NCBI GenBank assembly: GCA_019637955.1
Contig: JAHBUS010000006.1
Location: 205,826 to 269,825 of the forward strand
Direction: 5' to 3'
Source: Pseudobdellovibrionaceae bacterium
GTDB lineage: Bacteria > Bdellovibrionota > Bdellovibrionia > Bdellovibrionales > Bdellovibrionaceae
DNA length: 64,000 bases
Shown: piece after piece, positions 56,080-64,000 of the stretch
How the letters are laid out: each line of letters starts with the position of its first letter
How positions within the stretch are numbered: position 1 is the stretch's first letter
The notes under the pieces: generated by a model
Seen by the model: the letters and a program-made list of their open reading frames with translations, nothing else
Database searches by the model: none
Told to the model about the DNA's origin: nothing
Made by a program: the position numbers and the translations under genes

Positions 56080-57942
56080 TTGAACCGCCGGCTGCAGAAG
56101 AGATTTCGAAACCGAATTCTCCTCTACCTCTTACTTTCGACGCTGATCCCCCTCTGCATTTGGGGATCGATGGTGTACACCGAGTCGCTCGGCGTTCACC
56201 GGGCCTTCTTTGAAAAGCAGCTTCAACTCTCGAACGAAGTGGTCTTCATCCAAACCGACCGTTGGCGCGCCAACAACCTGGCCATTTTGAACTTTTTGAT
56301 CCGGGAGATTCGCTCGGCCCCCGAGCGCCGCTGGAACGAAATTCTGCAAAACGCGATTCTCTCGGATCCGGGCAGCTACGCTTCGATGATCTTGAATCTC
56401 GACGGCTTCAACGTCGCCCGAAGCGACTCGAGCCCCTTTCAGAGCTACGCCGACCGCGCCTACTTCAAGTACGCCTCGCGCGGACAGACGTACTCCGAGC
56501 CCGTGGTTTCGAAGACGTACCAAAAGCCCGCCTTCTGCTCGGCCGGGCCCATGTTCCGCGATGGTGAAGTGAAGAACGTCATCGTTTTGTGCTCGTTCTT
56601 GGACCGCCTGAGCGACACCATCGGCGCGATCCGCATCGGTACGACCGGTTACGTGGTTTTGATCGATGAAAAGGGGCGCTTGCTCGCGCACCCTCAAGAC
56701 TCGTTCTTAAAAACACCCGCCTTCGCCGAAGAATCGCTAGCGCTCGAAAAAGCGCGCCTGGGCCCGAGCGGCCGCCTGGAGTTCGATGGGCCCGAAGGCT
56801 CGTACATCGCTTATGTTTCAACCTTGCAAAACGGCTGGCGGGTCATCTCGCTGCAATCAAAAAGCGAGATCCAGCACCTGGCGCGCTCGTCCCTCAAGTG
56901 GGTCTTTGCAATCGGGATGCTGATTCTCTTTTCGCTCTCGATCATCACCGTGTTCTTCGTCGACCGCTCCACCGCGCCCCTGCACCGCTTGACCAAGGCG
57001 GTCCGCGAATTGGGCCGCGGAAATCTTGAAGCCAAAGTCGACGTTCAAGGCCGAGATGAGATCGGCCTGCTCGCGTTCACTTTCAACCGGATGGCTTCTG
57101 AAATCCGCCGCACGATCGAAGAGCTGAAAGAGAAAGAGGCGCAGCTCGAGCGCCATCGCGACGAACTCCACCAAAAGGTGGTCGATCAATCGCAAAAACT
57201 TCTGTACTCGTCGAAGATGAGTTCGCTCGGCGAAATGGCGGGCGGGCTGGCGCACGAGATCAACAACCCGCTAGCCATCATCAGCATGCGTGCACAAAAA
57301 CTCCAAGACGGACTGGAAAGCGGAAAGCTCAAACCCCAGGACGCCCTCGAGTTGGCTCATCAAATCGAGACCACCTGCCTGCGCATCAATAAAATCGTGC
57401 GCGGTTTGCGCGCCTTTTCCCGCGACGGCAGCCGGGACCCGATGATCGAAGAAAACCTCTCGTCGATCTTAGCGGACACCATTGATCTCTGCGCGGAGTC
57501 CTTGCGCTCAAAAGGCATCGTTTTACAAGTGAAGTGCGAGCCGCACCTTTCGCTGGAGTGTCAACCCGTTCAGATTTCGCAGGTCCTTTTGAATCTGATC
57601 ATGAACGCGCGCGACGCCATTCAGAACGAGAAAGACAAATGGATTCGCATCGAATGCGCGGACTTGATGGAGCACCTGTTGATCCGCGTGACCGACAGCG
57701 GTCACGGCATTCCCGCCGGAACCCGAGACCAGATGATGCTGCCTTTTTTCACCACCAAGGGCGTCGGCGAAGGAACGGGCCTGGGGCTTTCGATTTGCAA
57801 AGGCATCATCGAACAACATCAAGGGCAGATCGTTTACAATCCCGATGCGGAGAACACCCAGTTCTTGGTGTCGCTTCCCAAACGCCAAAACCGTAAAAAG
57901 AAACCCGCGCGTCCGCCCGAGTCTTTTTACGAACAACTTTAG
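56080..57942 (+). CDS. Sensor histidine kinase (Cache-HAMP-HisKA-HATPase)
   Basis: The start is a TTG at 56080 ([18 protein letters not shown]) with AGGAG eight bases upstream. The 620-residue product has a span (about 13-33), an extracellular double-Cache-like region (about 35-275, with [20 protein letters not shown]), a second span (about 277-298), HAMP, a coiled coil ([18 protein letters not shown]), HisKA with the phospho-His at about 392 ([18 protein letters not shown]) and HATPase ([33 protein letters not shown]). No response regulator lies beside it, so the partner is elsewhere. Confidence 0.92.
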   Translation: MNRRLQKRFRNRILLYLLLSTLIPLCIWGSMVYTESLGVHRAFFEKQLQLSNEVVFIQTDRWRANNLAILNFLIREIRSAPERRWNEILQNAILSDPGSYASMILNLDGFNVARSDSSPFQSYADRAYFKYASRGQTYSEPVVSKTYQKPAFCSAGPMFRDGEVKNVIVLCSFLDRLSDTIGAIRIGTTGYVVLIDEKGRLLAHPQDSFLKTPAFAEESLALEKARLGPSGRLEFDGPEGSYIAYVSTLQNGWRVISLQSKSEIQHLARSSLKWVFAIGMLILFSLSIITVFFVDRSTAPLHRLTKAVRELGRGNLEAKVDVQGRDEIGLLAFTFNRMASEIRRTIEELKEKEAQLERHRDELHQKVVDQSQKLLYSSKMSSLGEMAGGLAHEINNPLAIISMRAQKLQDGLESGKLKPQDALELAHQIETTCLRINKIVRGLRAFSRDGSRDPMIEENLSSILADTIDLCAESLRSKGIVLQVKCEPHLSLECQPVQISQVLLNLIMNARDAIQNEKDKWIRIECADLMEHLLIRVTDSGHGIPAGTRDQMMLPFFTTKGVGEGTGLGLSICKGIIEQHQGQIVYNPDAENTQFLVSLPKRQNRKKKPARPPESFYEQL

Positions 57943-57948
57943 TCCCGT

Positions 57949-59022
57949 TTATCGATAGTCGTGAATGTAGTCGATCCGGTCCGGCACCCAAGGCTCGTAC
58001 TGGCCTTCGAGTTCGTACACGCGGCCGTTCTCGACGCGCACCTCTTTGGGCGGCGCCACGCTGGGCTCGAAGCCCGAAGGCATCAGGCCTTTTTCGATGA
58101 AGAACGGCATCAAGAGGTTCACGGTCTTTTCGCTCAAGACGTGGCGACGGATCAGCTCGTCAAGACTGCGGATCAACTCTTCGGGCGTGTAACCGTAGTT
58201 GTAAATCATGTCTTGGGCGATCGTGTAGAGATCCTCGAGCGAAATGCGCGTATCTTGGTACAAGTCGAGCGCGACCTGAAAGGTTTGGTACGTCGGCAGC
58301 GTGCGCCGGCCGAACTTGAGGTAGTAGTCCGGATCGGTGTCGACCGCGAGATTGATGTAGATCTTTTCGACGGGATCGCTTTGCGGGATCTGCGACTGCA
58401 ACATCAAGATGCGGTCGACCTGCTCGCCGGTCACCGCGAAGGATTTCAAAACCGTGCGCAGATCCTGAGCCCCGATGCGGCGGGCGCAGATATCCGAGTA
58501 GAGATTGTAAATGGTCGCGTCGCTCTCGGAGTCGTCGCCCCACAGAATTTGCCGGACGTCTTCGCGCAAATGTGTTCTCAGTTGCAAAAGCGCCTGCAGC
58601 TTGAAGCCCACTTGTTTGGTGAGGCGCCACCAGCGTTTGGGACGCAAGTTGCGAAGATTGTCTTTGTAAAAACAGCCCAAGGGTTTGAGACCGTCGAGCG
58701 TGAACTTCTCGAGAATGCGCTCTTCCATCTGCGGGGGCGACGCCGTGATGAAAAAAATCGGAAAACGGGACTGGCCATGCTGAGAGACCCAGGCTTTTGA
58801 GAGAACTTGCAAAAGAGTGTTGGTGCCCGGAACGTTCTTTTTGGCGAAGGCGCGCTCGACCGCGGCGTTGAAGAGCCCGCTCAAAGAGTCGATCGAGGTG
58901 TCGAGATAGGTTTTATCCAAGTCCCAGACGAAGACCTCTTCGACGTTCTTCGCCGTTCCTTCGGGCACGTACCGGAAGTAAACAACGTCATCCGTAATTT
59001 GACTGCGGTCTTTCCAGTCCAA
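57949..59022 (-). CDS. HAD-type phosphatase of the App1 (DUF2183) group
   Basis: The start is uncertain: the frame extends to 59250, but AAGGAG lies nine bases before the TTG at 59022 (MDWKDRSQIT), which I prefer; an ATG at 59073 would overlap the start of the divergent gene. The 357-residue product has the HAD nucleophile motif VFVWDLDKTYLDTS (Asp 34 and 36), motif II FFITASPPQMEERI, a Lys in CFYKDNLRNLRPKR and motif IV WGDDSESDATIY, as in App1-type phosphatidate phosphatases. The C-terminal 150 residues are helical with EELIRSLDELIRRHV. It has no signal peptide. Confidence 0.8.
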   Translation of the reverse strand: MDWKDRSQITDDVVYFRYVPEGTAKNVEEVFVWDLDKTYLDTSIDSLSGLFNAAVERAFAKKNVPGTNTLLQVLSKAWVSQHGQSRFPIFFITASPPQMEERILEKFTLDGLKPLGCFYKDNLRNLRPKRWWRLTKQVGFKLQALLQLRTHLREDVRQILWGDDSESDATIYNLYSDICARRIGAQDLRTVLKSFAVTGEQVDRILMLQSQIPQSDPVEKIYINLAVDTDPDYYLKFGRRTLPTYQTFQVALDLYQDTRISLEDLYTIAQDMIYNYGYTPEELIRSLDELIRRHVLSEKTVNLLMPFFIEKGLMPSGFEPSVAPPKEVRVENGRVYELEGQYEPWVPDRIDYIHDYR

Positions 59023-59071
59023 AACAGGCCTCTCCTTGAATCCACCTCTATTTGATGTTACCTGCGTTGTC

Positions 59072-59905
59072 ATGACAAGCGCACGCCCCCCGGAACTTCT
59101 CCCAATATCGCAATGCGACACGCAGCTCAAATTCGAGAGTGCTTTGCATTGGCCCGAGGGACTTCCGGCCGTCGCCGTGAACGCCTTGGTGCTCGCGGGT
59201 TTCGGGCAGAGCCTCGTTTTTAACCACCAAATCCCGCAGAGTGATCGCACCGCGATCGTGAACTTGGTGACCTCGCTGTATCCGCATATGAGTTTTTTGG
59301 AAGCCGCCCGGTTTTGGCGGCAAGCGCGTCTGGTGCCATGGCTGCCGGTCGATGAGATCCTGGCTCGCTGGAACGTGCTTTTGGATGAACATTGGATTCG
59401 CGGCGCGCAGCTCGCGCTGAATCTTCCGAAAGGTTTTCAGCAGTGGATGGTCGAGAAAAAGATCAGCGCGCAAGAAATGCAAATGCTCGGCTCGGCGGGC
59501 GATCTGCGTTTGGAAGCCTTACTACATTCGATTTTGGCCGCGGGCGCGACTCGTTCGCAAGGCGTGCAGGCTCTTGAGCTCGGCATCGAACTCGCGCTGA
59601 TGGGTCAGCCCATGCAGGAGCTTGCGCTTCAGCCCGACGAAACTGGCGAGATGTGGATCGACCGTCTTCGTGAACTGCGCTATCCCAACTCGATCAAAAA
59701 AGAAGCCGAGGGCACCGCCCGTTTGCAGAATCTGCCTTGGCCCGGACAAAGCCAAGCCCGCTGGGTGCGCCAAGGAGATAAGGCCGGACTCGAACTGCGC
59801 CTTTTTGTCGCGGACCCTTCGGACCTCAAGAAGTCTGTCACGTCCTTGCAAAAGCTCCAGGATCTTCTCGAGGAGAATCCCGGCACGCTCTGGCCAAAAC
59901 ACTAA
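59072..59905 (+). CDS. Hypothetical protein with a possible ParB-like helix-turn-helix
   Basis: The ATG at 59072 has no clear Shine-Dalgarno (a TTG at 59036 is the alternative). The 277-residue product has LLDEHWIRGAQLALNLPKGF with QQWMVEKKISAQEMQML at about 105-140, which resembles the LP...vq..v..GkLs..hAraL helix-turn-helix of ParB, but the ParB CTPase motif GERR is absent. The end has a Leu-rich helix (SVTSLQKLQDLLEEN). It is convergent with the fibre gene, which it overlaps by four bases at the stop codons. Confidence 0.6.
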   Translation: MTSARPPELLPISQCDTQLKFESALHWPEGLPAVAVNALVLAGFGQSLVFNHQIPQSDRTAIVNLVTSLYPHMSFLEAARFWRQARLVPWLPVDEILARWNVLLDEHWIRGAQLALNLPKGFQQWMVEKKISAQEMQMLGSAGDLRLEALLHSILAAGATRSQGVQALELGIELALMGQPMQELALQPDETGEMWIDRLRELRYPNSIKKEAEGTARLQNLPWPGQSQARWVRQGDKAGLELRLFVADPSDLKKSVTSLQKLQDLLEENPGTLWPKH

Positions 59906-62900
59906 CGGCCAATCGGCTCTGACTGACAGATGGGCGCCTTGGGATCTTTGGCGCACAAGTAAGCCTTGATCGCGGCGTTTTCTTGTTTGAGTTTTTCGTT
60001 CTCGGCTTTGACCGACGCGACTTCGCGCTGGATCTGCTCTTGTCCTGAGAACATTTTTTGAACTTTGGCGTGCAGTTCTTTGATCGCCTCGATCATGGGC
60101 GCGATCAGCATGGTGTACTCGAGCGATTTGACGCCCCCTTCGAGCTGCTTGTTGTTCTTGTCGGTCTTCACCGCTTCGGGAAAGACTTTCTCGACATCTT
60201 GAGCGATCAAGCCGATCTGGTGGCCGCTCAGCTTGCGCTGCTTTTCGTCTTTCCAGTCGTACTCCACACCTTGCAAGCTGGTGACTTTCTCGAGCGAAGA
60301 TTTTAAGGGCGAGATGTGCTCCTTCAAGCGGCGGTCCGAGAAGTTGTTCCAACCCGTGTTGCCGCCGCAGTTTCCGATGCAGTAGACGCCGTAGTTGGAG
60401 TAACCCAAACTGCCCCAGACGCCGGTGGCCTGGTTGTTTCCGTGAACGGCGTGGTAGGTTCCATCGGAGATGTATGAAGTGATCCCATTCTGCGAACCCG
60501 CTCCGATGGTGAGCTTCGCGTTCGGGTTCGAGCTCCCGATCCCGACGTTTCCGCCGTTGAGGTTCATAAAAGTGTTCGACGCCGTCACGTGGGCGATGTA
60601 GACGCTCTGCCCGCCGGCACTGGCATCCAAATGCAAGTTCCCATTGGTCGAAATCACCGAGGCGACGTTCGCTTGAGAGGAGATGTTTCCCGCGCCGACC
60701 TTCAGGTAAGAATTCCAGGTCGCGTTCGGTCCGAACAGGGCGTACGACGTGTCACCCGATGAAAGGTGAAGTTTCTGCGTGGGTGAGGCGGTGCCGATTC
60801 CGACGTTGCCATTATCTTGGATGACCATCAGGTCGGCCAAGCCTGTATAGTCATTGCCGCCATTGGTGGATTTGGAGAAGTAAAAGTTATAGGTCCCCGC
60901 TTTTTTATTAAATCGTAGGTGATCCGAGGTCGTGTTGAGATAGCGATTTCCGGCGCCGCTCATCAAGATATCGCCCGCGACCTCGAAACGCGCGCCAGGG
61001 GTTGATGTCCCGATTCCGACATTGCCATTCGAAAGAATTCTCATTCTTTCGCTCAGGGCCGTGTCGCCAATCGCATTTCTCGTACTGAAGGCCAAGTCAC
61101 CGATGACATTTGGTGAACCATTGACGAGCAAAGACTTGATGGCGGCAAACTGACCGTGTCCATCTCCAAAAACCACCGCGCCGCCGTTGCCACCAGATCC
61201 ACCAGAGTCTTGGATGTAGAGAGTGCCACCTTTGTTCCCCGCATCTGTCAGCGCGGCCGTCGCTTGTCCTGCGCCGAAAATGTGGGCTTGATAAAGCGGC
61301 GAGTTCGTACCCAGGCCCACCCGTCCACCTGTCGCGACAATTTGGTTCGTTCCCACGACGAGACCGTCGCCGGGTAAACTGAGGGTTCCGGTCATCGTGT
61401 CGCCTGATTTTGCGACGTAATTCGTGCCATTCGCGGGCGTGTAACCGAGCATGCCCGCAATGGTCGCGCAGCCCAAGACACCGGAGCCATCGAATTTGAC
61501 GACCTCACCGACCGCGCAAGAAAACGGCGTCCAAGCGGTGCCGGTCGCGCCGGTTGAAACCAGTTTGTTCGCCTGGATCGTCGTTGAACCCGTGCCGCCC
61601 TTACTGACAGGCACGGTGTTCAGCGTGATCGAATTGGAACCGGCCGTCGATGTGACGTCTCCGGTGAGGGCTGGTAAACGCGCGACCGGAAGCGTCCCGC
61701 TCGCGAGATTCGACGCATTTAGATTCGTCAGATTGGCGCCGCTTACGGCGGGGATTTCGCTCGAGGCGTTGAGCTTCAAGATTTGATTCGCACCCGTGCC
61801 CGTGTTCAACGTCAGAACGGGAGTCGTCGTGGTGGTGGCAATGGCGATGTCCGCGTTCGCGCTGGTCACGCTCGTGACGGTGCCGCCCGCGCCGCTTGGC
61901 CAAGCCGCGCGGCAATCGGCGCCGATGCAGAGTTCGGTGGCTTTGACTTTACCGGTGACATCCAGAGCCTCGGTCGGCGCGGCGTTGTTCACACCGAGGC
62001 TTCCGTTGGCCGCGAGGCGAAGGCCCTTCGCCGTGCCGTCAGGCGAGATCCAGTTGGTGCCGAGGTTGATATTTTGTGAAGCCGTGTGATTGCCGAGGTT
62101 GTCGTTCCCCCCGCCGCCAGCGGGGCCGGCCGGCACCAATTCGGTCGCGATCAAGTAGGTATTGTAATAAGGAGTCACCTGGCCCGTGCCCAGGTTCGCG
62201 TCCATGATACGCAGAGTAATGGTCTGGTCCACCGTCGGCTTGTAAATTTCCATCACACCGGCTTTGAATCCGTAGCTTGTTTGTTCAGATTCGCTGCTGT
62301 AGGCGGCTTGCCCGATGTAAGACGTGCCATTGTGGAGTTGATACCCCACGTAGTTATTTCCCGTGGCAGCGTAGGTGTTGAGCATCGCCTCCAGCCGGTA
62401 CGTGACACCGGCCTTGAGGTTGATGCCGTAACCCGTGGTTGTAAACCCGCTGTTCACGGCAACCGTATCGAAGGTCACGATCGATCCCGCGCCGATCGTT
62501 TGGTAGTTGCTCATGAGCATCTTGATGTATTTCGGCGAACCGTTCAGCGCGAGCCAAGCAGCCCCATTGTAATAATCAATCGTGTTGTCGTCGGTGTTGA
62601 AGACCATGAGTCCTTGCGCCGGCGACGAGATCGCATTGCGCTGAGCGCGCGTCATGCGCGGAGGTAAAAAACCTTTGGTGGTGGAGGTGACCTCAAGAAG
62701 GCTCGACGCATTGGGTGAGGTCGTTCCGATGCCGACGCCGCCGTTGGCGTCGATGGCCATTCGGGGGGTTGAAGCCGTACTGAGGTGAATCGGGCCGCCC
62801 GTCATTTCATTGGCGATGGTCAAATTCGAAGTTCCGGCCGTGCCGTAACCGACCCAGCCACTGCGCGTGCTCGGAGCGTCGGCATCGGCAAACAGGCCAA

Positions 62901-64000
62901 GATAAACATGATCTCCCGAGGATTTGAGAGTCAATCCTTGAGCGGGACCGTCGATGGTCAATCCGCCACTGATCGTGTCGCCGGATTTTGAAACGTAGTT
63001 GGCGCCATTCGCGGGCGTGTAACCGAGCATGGTTGCAATGGTCGAGCACCCCAGAACGCCCGATCCGTCGAACTTAACGACCTCACCGGCCGCGCAAGAA
63101 AACGGCGTCCATGCGGTGCCGGTGGCGCCGGTCGAGACCAGTTTGTTTGCTTGGATTGTGGTCGAACCGGTTCCACCTTTGCTCACAGGGACCGTGTTGA
63201 GCGTGATCGAATTGGAACCCGCCGAAGACGTCACATCCCCGGTCAGCGCCGGCAGACGTGCGGCGGAGAGCGTGCCGCTGGTCAAACTCGACGCATTGAG
63301 GTTCGTCAAATTCGCACCGCTCACGGCGGGGATTTCACTGGAGCCGTTTAATTTGAGAATCTGATTCGCGCCCGTTCCCGTGTTCAAAGTCAGAATGGGA
63401 GTCGTGGTGGTTGTCGCGACGCTGATGTCGGTGTTTGCGCTCGTCACGCTCGTCACCGTTCCGCCCGCGCCCGTCGGCCAAGACGCACGGCAGTCGGTGC
63501 CGATACAGAGTTCGGTGCCTTTGATTTTACCCGTGACATCCAAAGACTCTGTCGGGTTGATGTTGCCAATACCCACGCGTCCCGCGTTCGTGAACACCAC
63601 CGTGGCGCTCGTGGACGTGTCGACATCGGGAATAAAGAGGAGCTTTTGTCCGCCCGATCCAAAAGTCGAATCCGACTGCGCGATGTTCCAGTAACCACCG
63701 CCGGCACTCGCATTTTCCAAACGGAGCTGATAGGCCCCATCGGCCCGAACGTGGAGTTTGCGACTTGGATTCGTGGTCCCGACCCCGACATTGCCGCCGC
63801 TAACGGTGAGCTGATTCGTTCCGACCGTAAGCCCATTGCTTGGAAGCGCGAGCGCGCCGGTCATGGTGTCGCCCGCTTTGAGAACGTAGTTATTGAGCGA
63901 CGACGCGCTGGCTTTGCCGTTGAACATGTTCCAGTCGGCCGAGCTCAAATACCCATCCGTGGACGTGGTGGCCTGACTGATGCTGATCGAAGGCATCGTT
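59902..64000 (-). CDS. Giant fibre protein with S74 intramolecular chaperone, 5' part cut by window edge
   Basis: The frame is open to the right edge (over 1,365 residues here). The C-terminal 145 residues begin with NNFSDRRLKEHISPL: the Ser at 60337-60339 and the Lys five residues later are the S74 self-cleavage dyad of the endosialidase-type chaperone, followed by GLIAQDVEKVFPEAV and a coiled coil (KAENEKLKQENAAIKAYL). Before it are many fibre repeats of the type GNVGIGTxxP and GRVGIG. Residues coded by about 62125-62540 differ and look like a trimeric jelly-roll (C1q/TNF-like) domain. This layout resembles mosaic adhesive trimer fibres reported in Bdellovibrio and phage tail spikes. Export must depend on a missing N terminus. 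Confidence 0.85.
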   Translation of the reverse strand, partial: TMPSISISQATTSTDGYLSSADWNMFNGKASASSLNNYVLKAGDTMTGALALPSNGLTVGTNQLTVSGGNVGVGTTNPSRKLHVRADGAYQLRLENASAGGGYWNIAQSDSTFGSGGQKLLFIPDVDTSTSATVVFTNAGRVGIGNINPTESLDVTGKIKGTELCIGTDCRASWPTGAGGTVTSVTSANTDISVATTTTTPILTLNTGTGANQILKLNGSSEIPAVSGANLTNLNASSLTSGTLSAARLPALTGDVTSSAGSNSITLNTVPVSKGGTGSTTIQANKLVSTGATGTAWTPFSCAAGEVVKFDGSGVLGCSTIATMLGYTPANGANYVSKSGDTISGGLTIDGPAQGLTLKSSGDHVYLGLFADADAPSTRSGWVGYGTAGTSNLTIANEMTGGPIHLSTASTPRMAIDANGGVGIGTTSPNASSLLEVTSTTKGFLPPRMTRAQRNAISSPAQGLMVFNTDDNTIDYYNGAAWLALNGSPKYIKMLMSNYQTIGAGSIVTFDTVAVNSGFTTTGYGINLKAGVTYRLEAMLNTYAATGNNYVGYQLHNGTSYIGQAAYSSESEQTSYGFKAGVMEIYKPTVDQTITLRIMDANLGTGQVTPYYNTYLIATELVPAGPAGGGGNDNLGNHTASQNINLGTNWISPDGTAKGLRLAANGSLGVNNAAPTEALDVTGKVKATELCIGADCRAAWPSGAGGTVTSVTSANADIAIATTTTTPVLTLNTGTGANQILKLNASSEIPAVSGANLTNLNASNLASGTLPVARLPALTGDVTSTAGSNSITLNTVPVSKGGTGSTTIQANKLVSTGATGTAWTPFSCAVGEVVKFDGSGVLGCATIAGMLGYTPANGTNYVAKSGDTMTGTLSLPGDGLVVGTNQIVATGGRVGLGTNSPLYQAHIFGAGQATAALTDAGNKGGTLYIQDSGGSGGNGGAVVFGDGHGQFAAIKSLLVNGSPNVIGDLAFSTRNAIGDTALSERMRILSNGNVGIGTSTPGARFEVAGDILMSGAGNRYLNTTSDHLRFNKKAGTYNFYFSKSTNGGNDYTGLADLMVIQDNGNVGIGTASPTQKLHLSSGDTSYALFGPNATWNSYLKVGAGNISSQANVASVISTNGNLHLDASAGGQSVYIAHVTASNTFMNLNGGNVGIGSSNPNAKLTIGAGSQNGITSYISDGTYHAVHGNNQATGVWGSLGYSNYGVYCIGNCGGNTGWNNFSDRRLKEHISPLKSSLEKVTSLQGVEYDWKDEKQRKLSGHQIGLIAQDVEKVFPEAVKTDKNNKQLEGGVKSLEYTMLIAPMIEAIKELHAKVQKMFSGQEQIQREVASVKAENEKLKQENAAIKAYLCAKDPKAPICQSEPIGR
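61385..61985 (-). repeat. Intragenic duplicated segment, copy B
   Basis: About 600 bases within the fibre gene code for the segment from VTGKVKATELCIGADCRAAWP through GGTVTSVTSANADIAIATTT, NLNASNLASGTLPVARLPAL and VSKGGTGSTTIQANKLV to TPANGTNYVAKSGDTM. It is nearly the same as the segment at 62965-63560, by eye about 85 percent identical in DNA. Confidence 0.85.
62965..63560 (-). repeat. Intragenic duplicated segment, copy A
   Basis: This is the other copy, coding from VTGKIKGTELCIGTDCRASWP through GGTVTSVTSANTDISVATTT, NLNASSLTSGTLSAARLPAL and VSKGGTGSTTIQANKLV to TPANGANYVSKSGDTI. Both copies end in the same SGDTM/I hinge and are separated by the jelly-roll-like domain. Confidence 0.85.

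Noticed and set aside
59902..64000. A prophage tail-fibre module
   Set aside because: No capsid, tail, portal, integrase or lysis gene is in the window; the left neighbours are ordinary chromosomal genes. It could be revised if the sequence to the right shows phage genes.

Overview
The window is a chromosomal segment of a Gram-negative bacterium that most resembles the Bdellovibrionota (Bdellovibrio-like predators or close relatives). The basis is the mixture of content: a complete ribosomal/RNA polymerase core, many small exported proteins and lipoproteins of no known family, an AgmX/PglI-type C-terminal domain, a NodB-type polysaccharide deacetylase, and a very long fibre protein with a self-cleaving S74 chaperone domain like the prey-contact fibres described in Bdellovibrio. 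The affiliation is inferred from content; no 16S gene is present. I see no CRISPR array, insertion sequence, integrase or prophage structural module.

1-14,000 (minus strand): the conserved translation/transcription cluster tRNA-Thr(TGT)-tRNA-Tyr-tRNA-Gly-tRNA-Thr(GGT)-tuf-tRNA-Trp-secE-nusG-rplK-rplA-rplJ-rplL-rpoB-rpoC. The order of the first four tRNAs and tuf is that of the E. coli thrU-tyrU-glyT-thrT-tufB operon. The cluster is broken twice by genes for exported proteins: a plus-strand gene with SelO (YdiU)-like motifs between nusG and rplK, and a pair of convergent envelope-protein genes between rplL and rpoB. Promoters, terminators and leader hairpins mark the resulting units.

14,000-30,000: rlmB-pyrF-proS-ntrX-ntrY-ribH-ribBA-ribE form a tightly packed minus-strand run that mixes translation, pyrimidine, flavin and two-component signalling genes. 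The RibA half of RibBA has lost its zinc cysteines, and the NtrX-like regulator has GAFPGA in place of GAFTGA. Then come a lipoprotein, an exported protein with siderophore-synthetase (IucA/IucC) motifs, clpB and small exported proteins.

30,000-48,000: a BlaI-type repressor, an M56 membrane protease with a cysteine-bearing periplasmic tail and a DsbA-like lipoprotein form a self-regulated operon with two operators. Next to it lies an exported protein with a caspase-like His/Cys pair. Then cmk-hisC, a divergent shortened hydantoinase/oxoprolinase-like pair (HyuA/HyuB), threonine dehydratase, a MoxR-DUF58-transglutaminase operon, map, and the polysaccharide deacetylase.

48,000-64,000: a minus-strand series tmk-holB-tatD-gapA-pgk-tpiA; then, on the plus strand, secG, a FecR/AgmX-like membrane protein and a Cache-HAMP histidine kinase; an App1-like HAD phosphatase and a divergent hypothetical gene; and finally the 3' part of the large S74 fibre gene, which runs off the right edge.

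The most interesting candidates for undescribed biology are the BlaI/M56/DsbA operon as a possible thiol-sensing system, the three exported proteins built on normally cytosolic or otherwise unexpected enzyme folds (SelO-like, IucA-like, caspase-like), and the mosaic fibre with an embedded jelly-roll-like domain between two near-identical segments.
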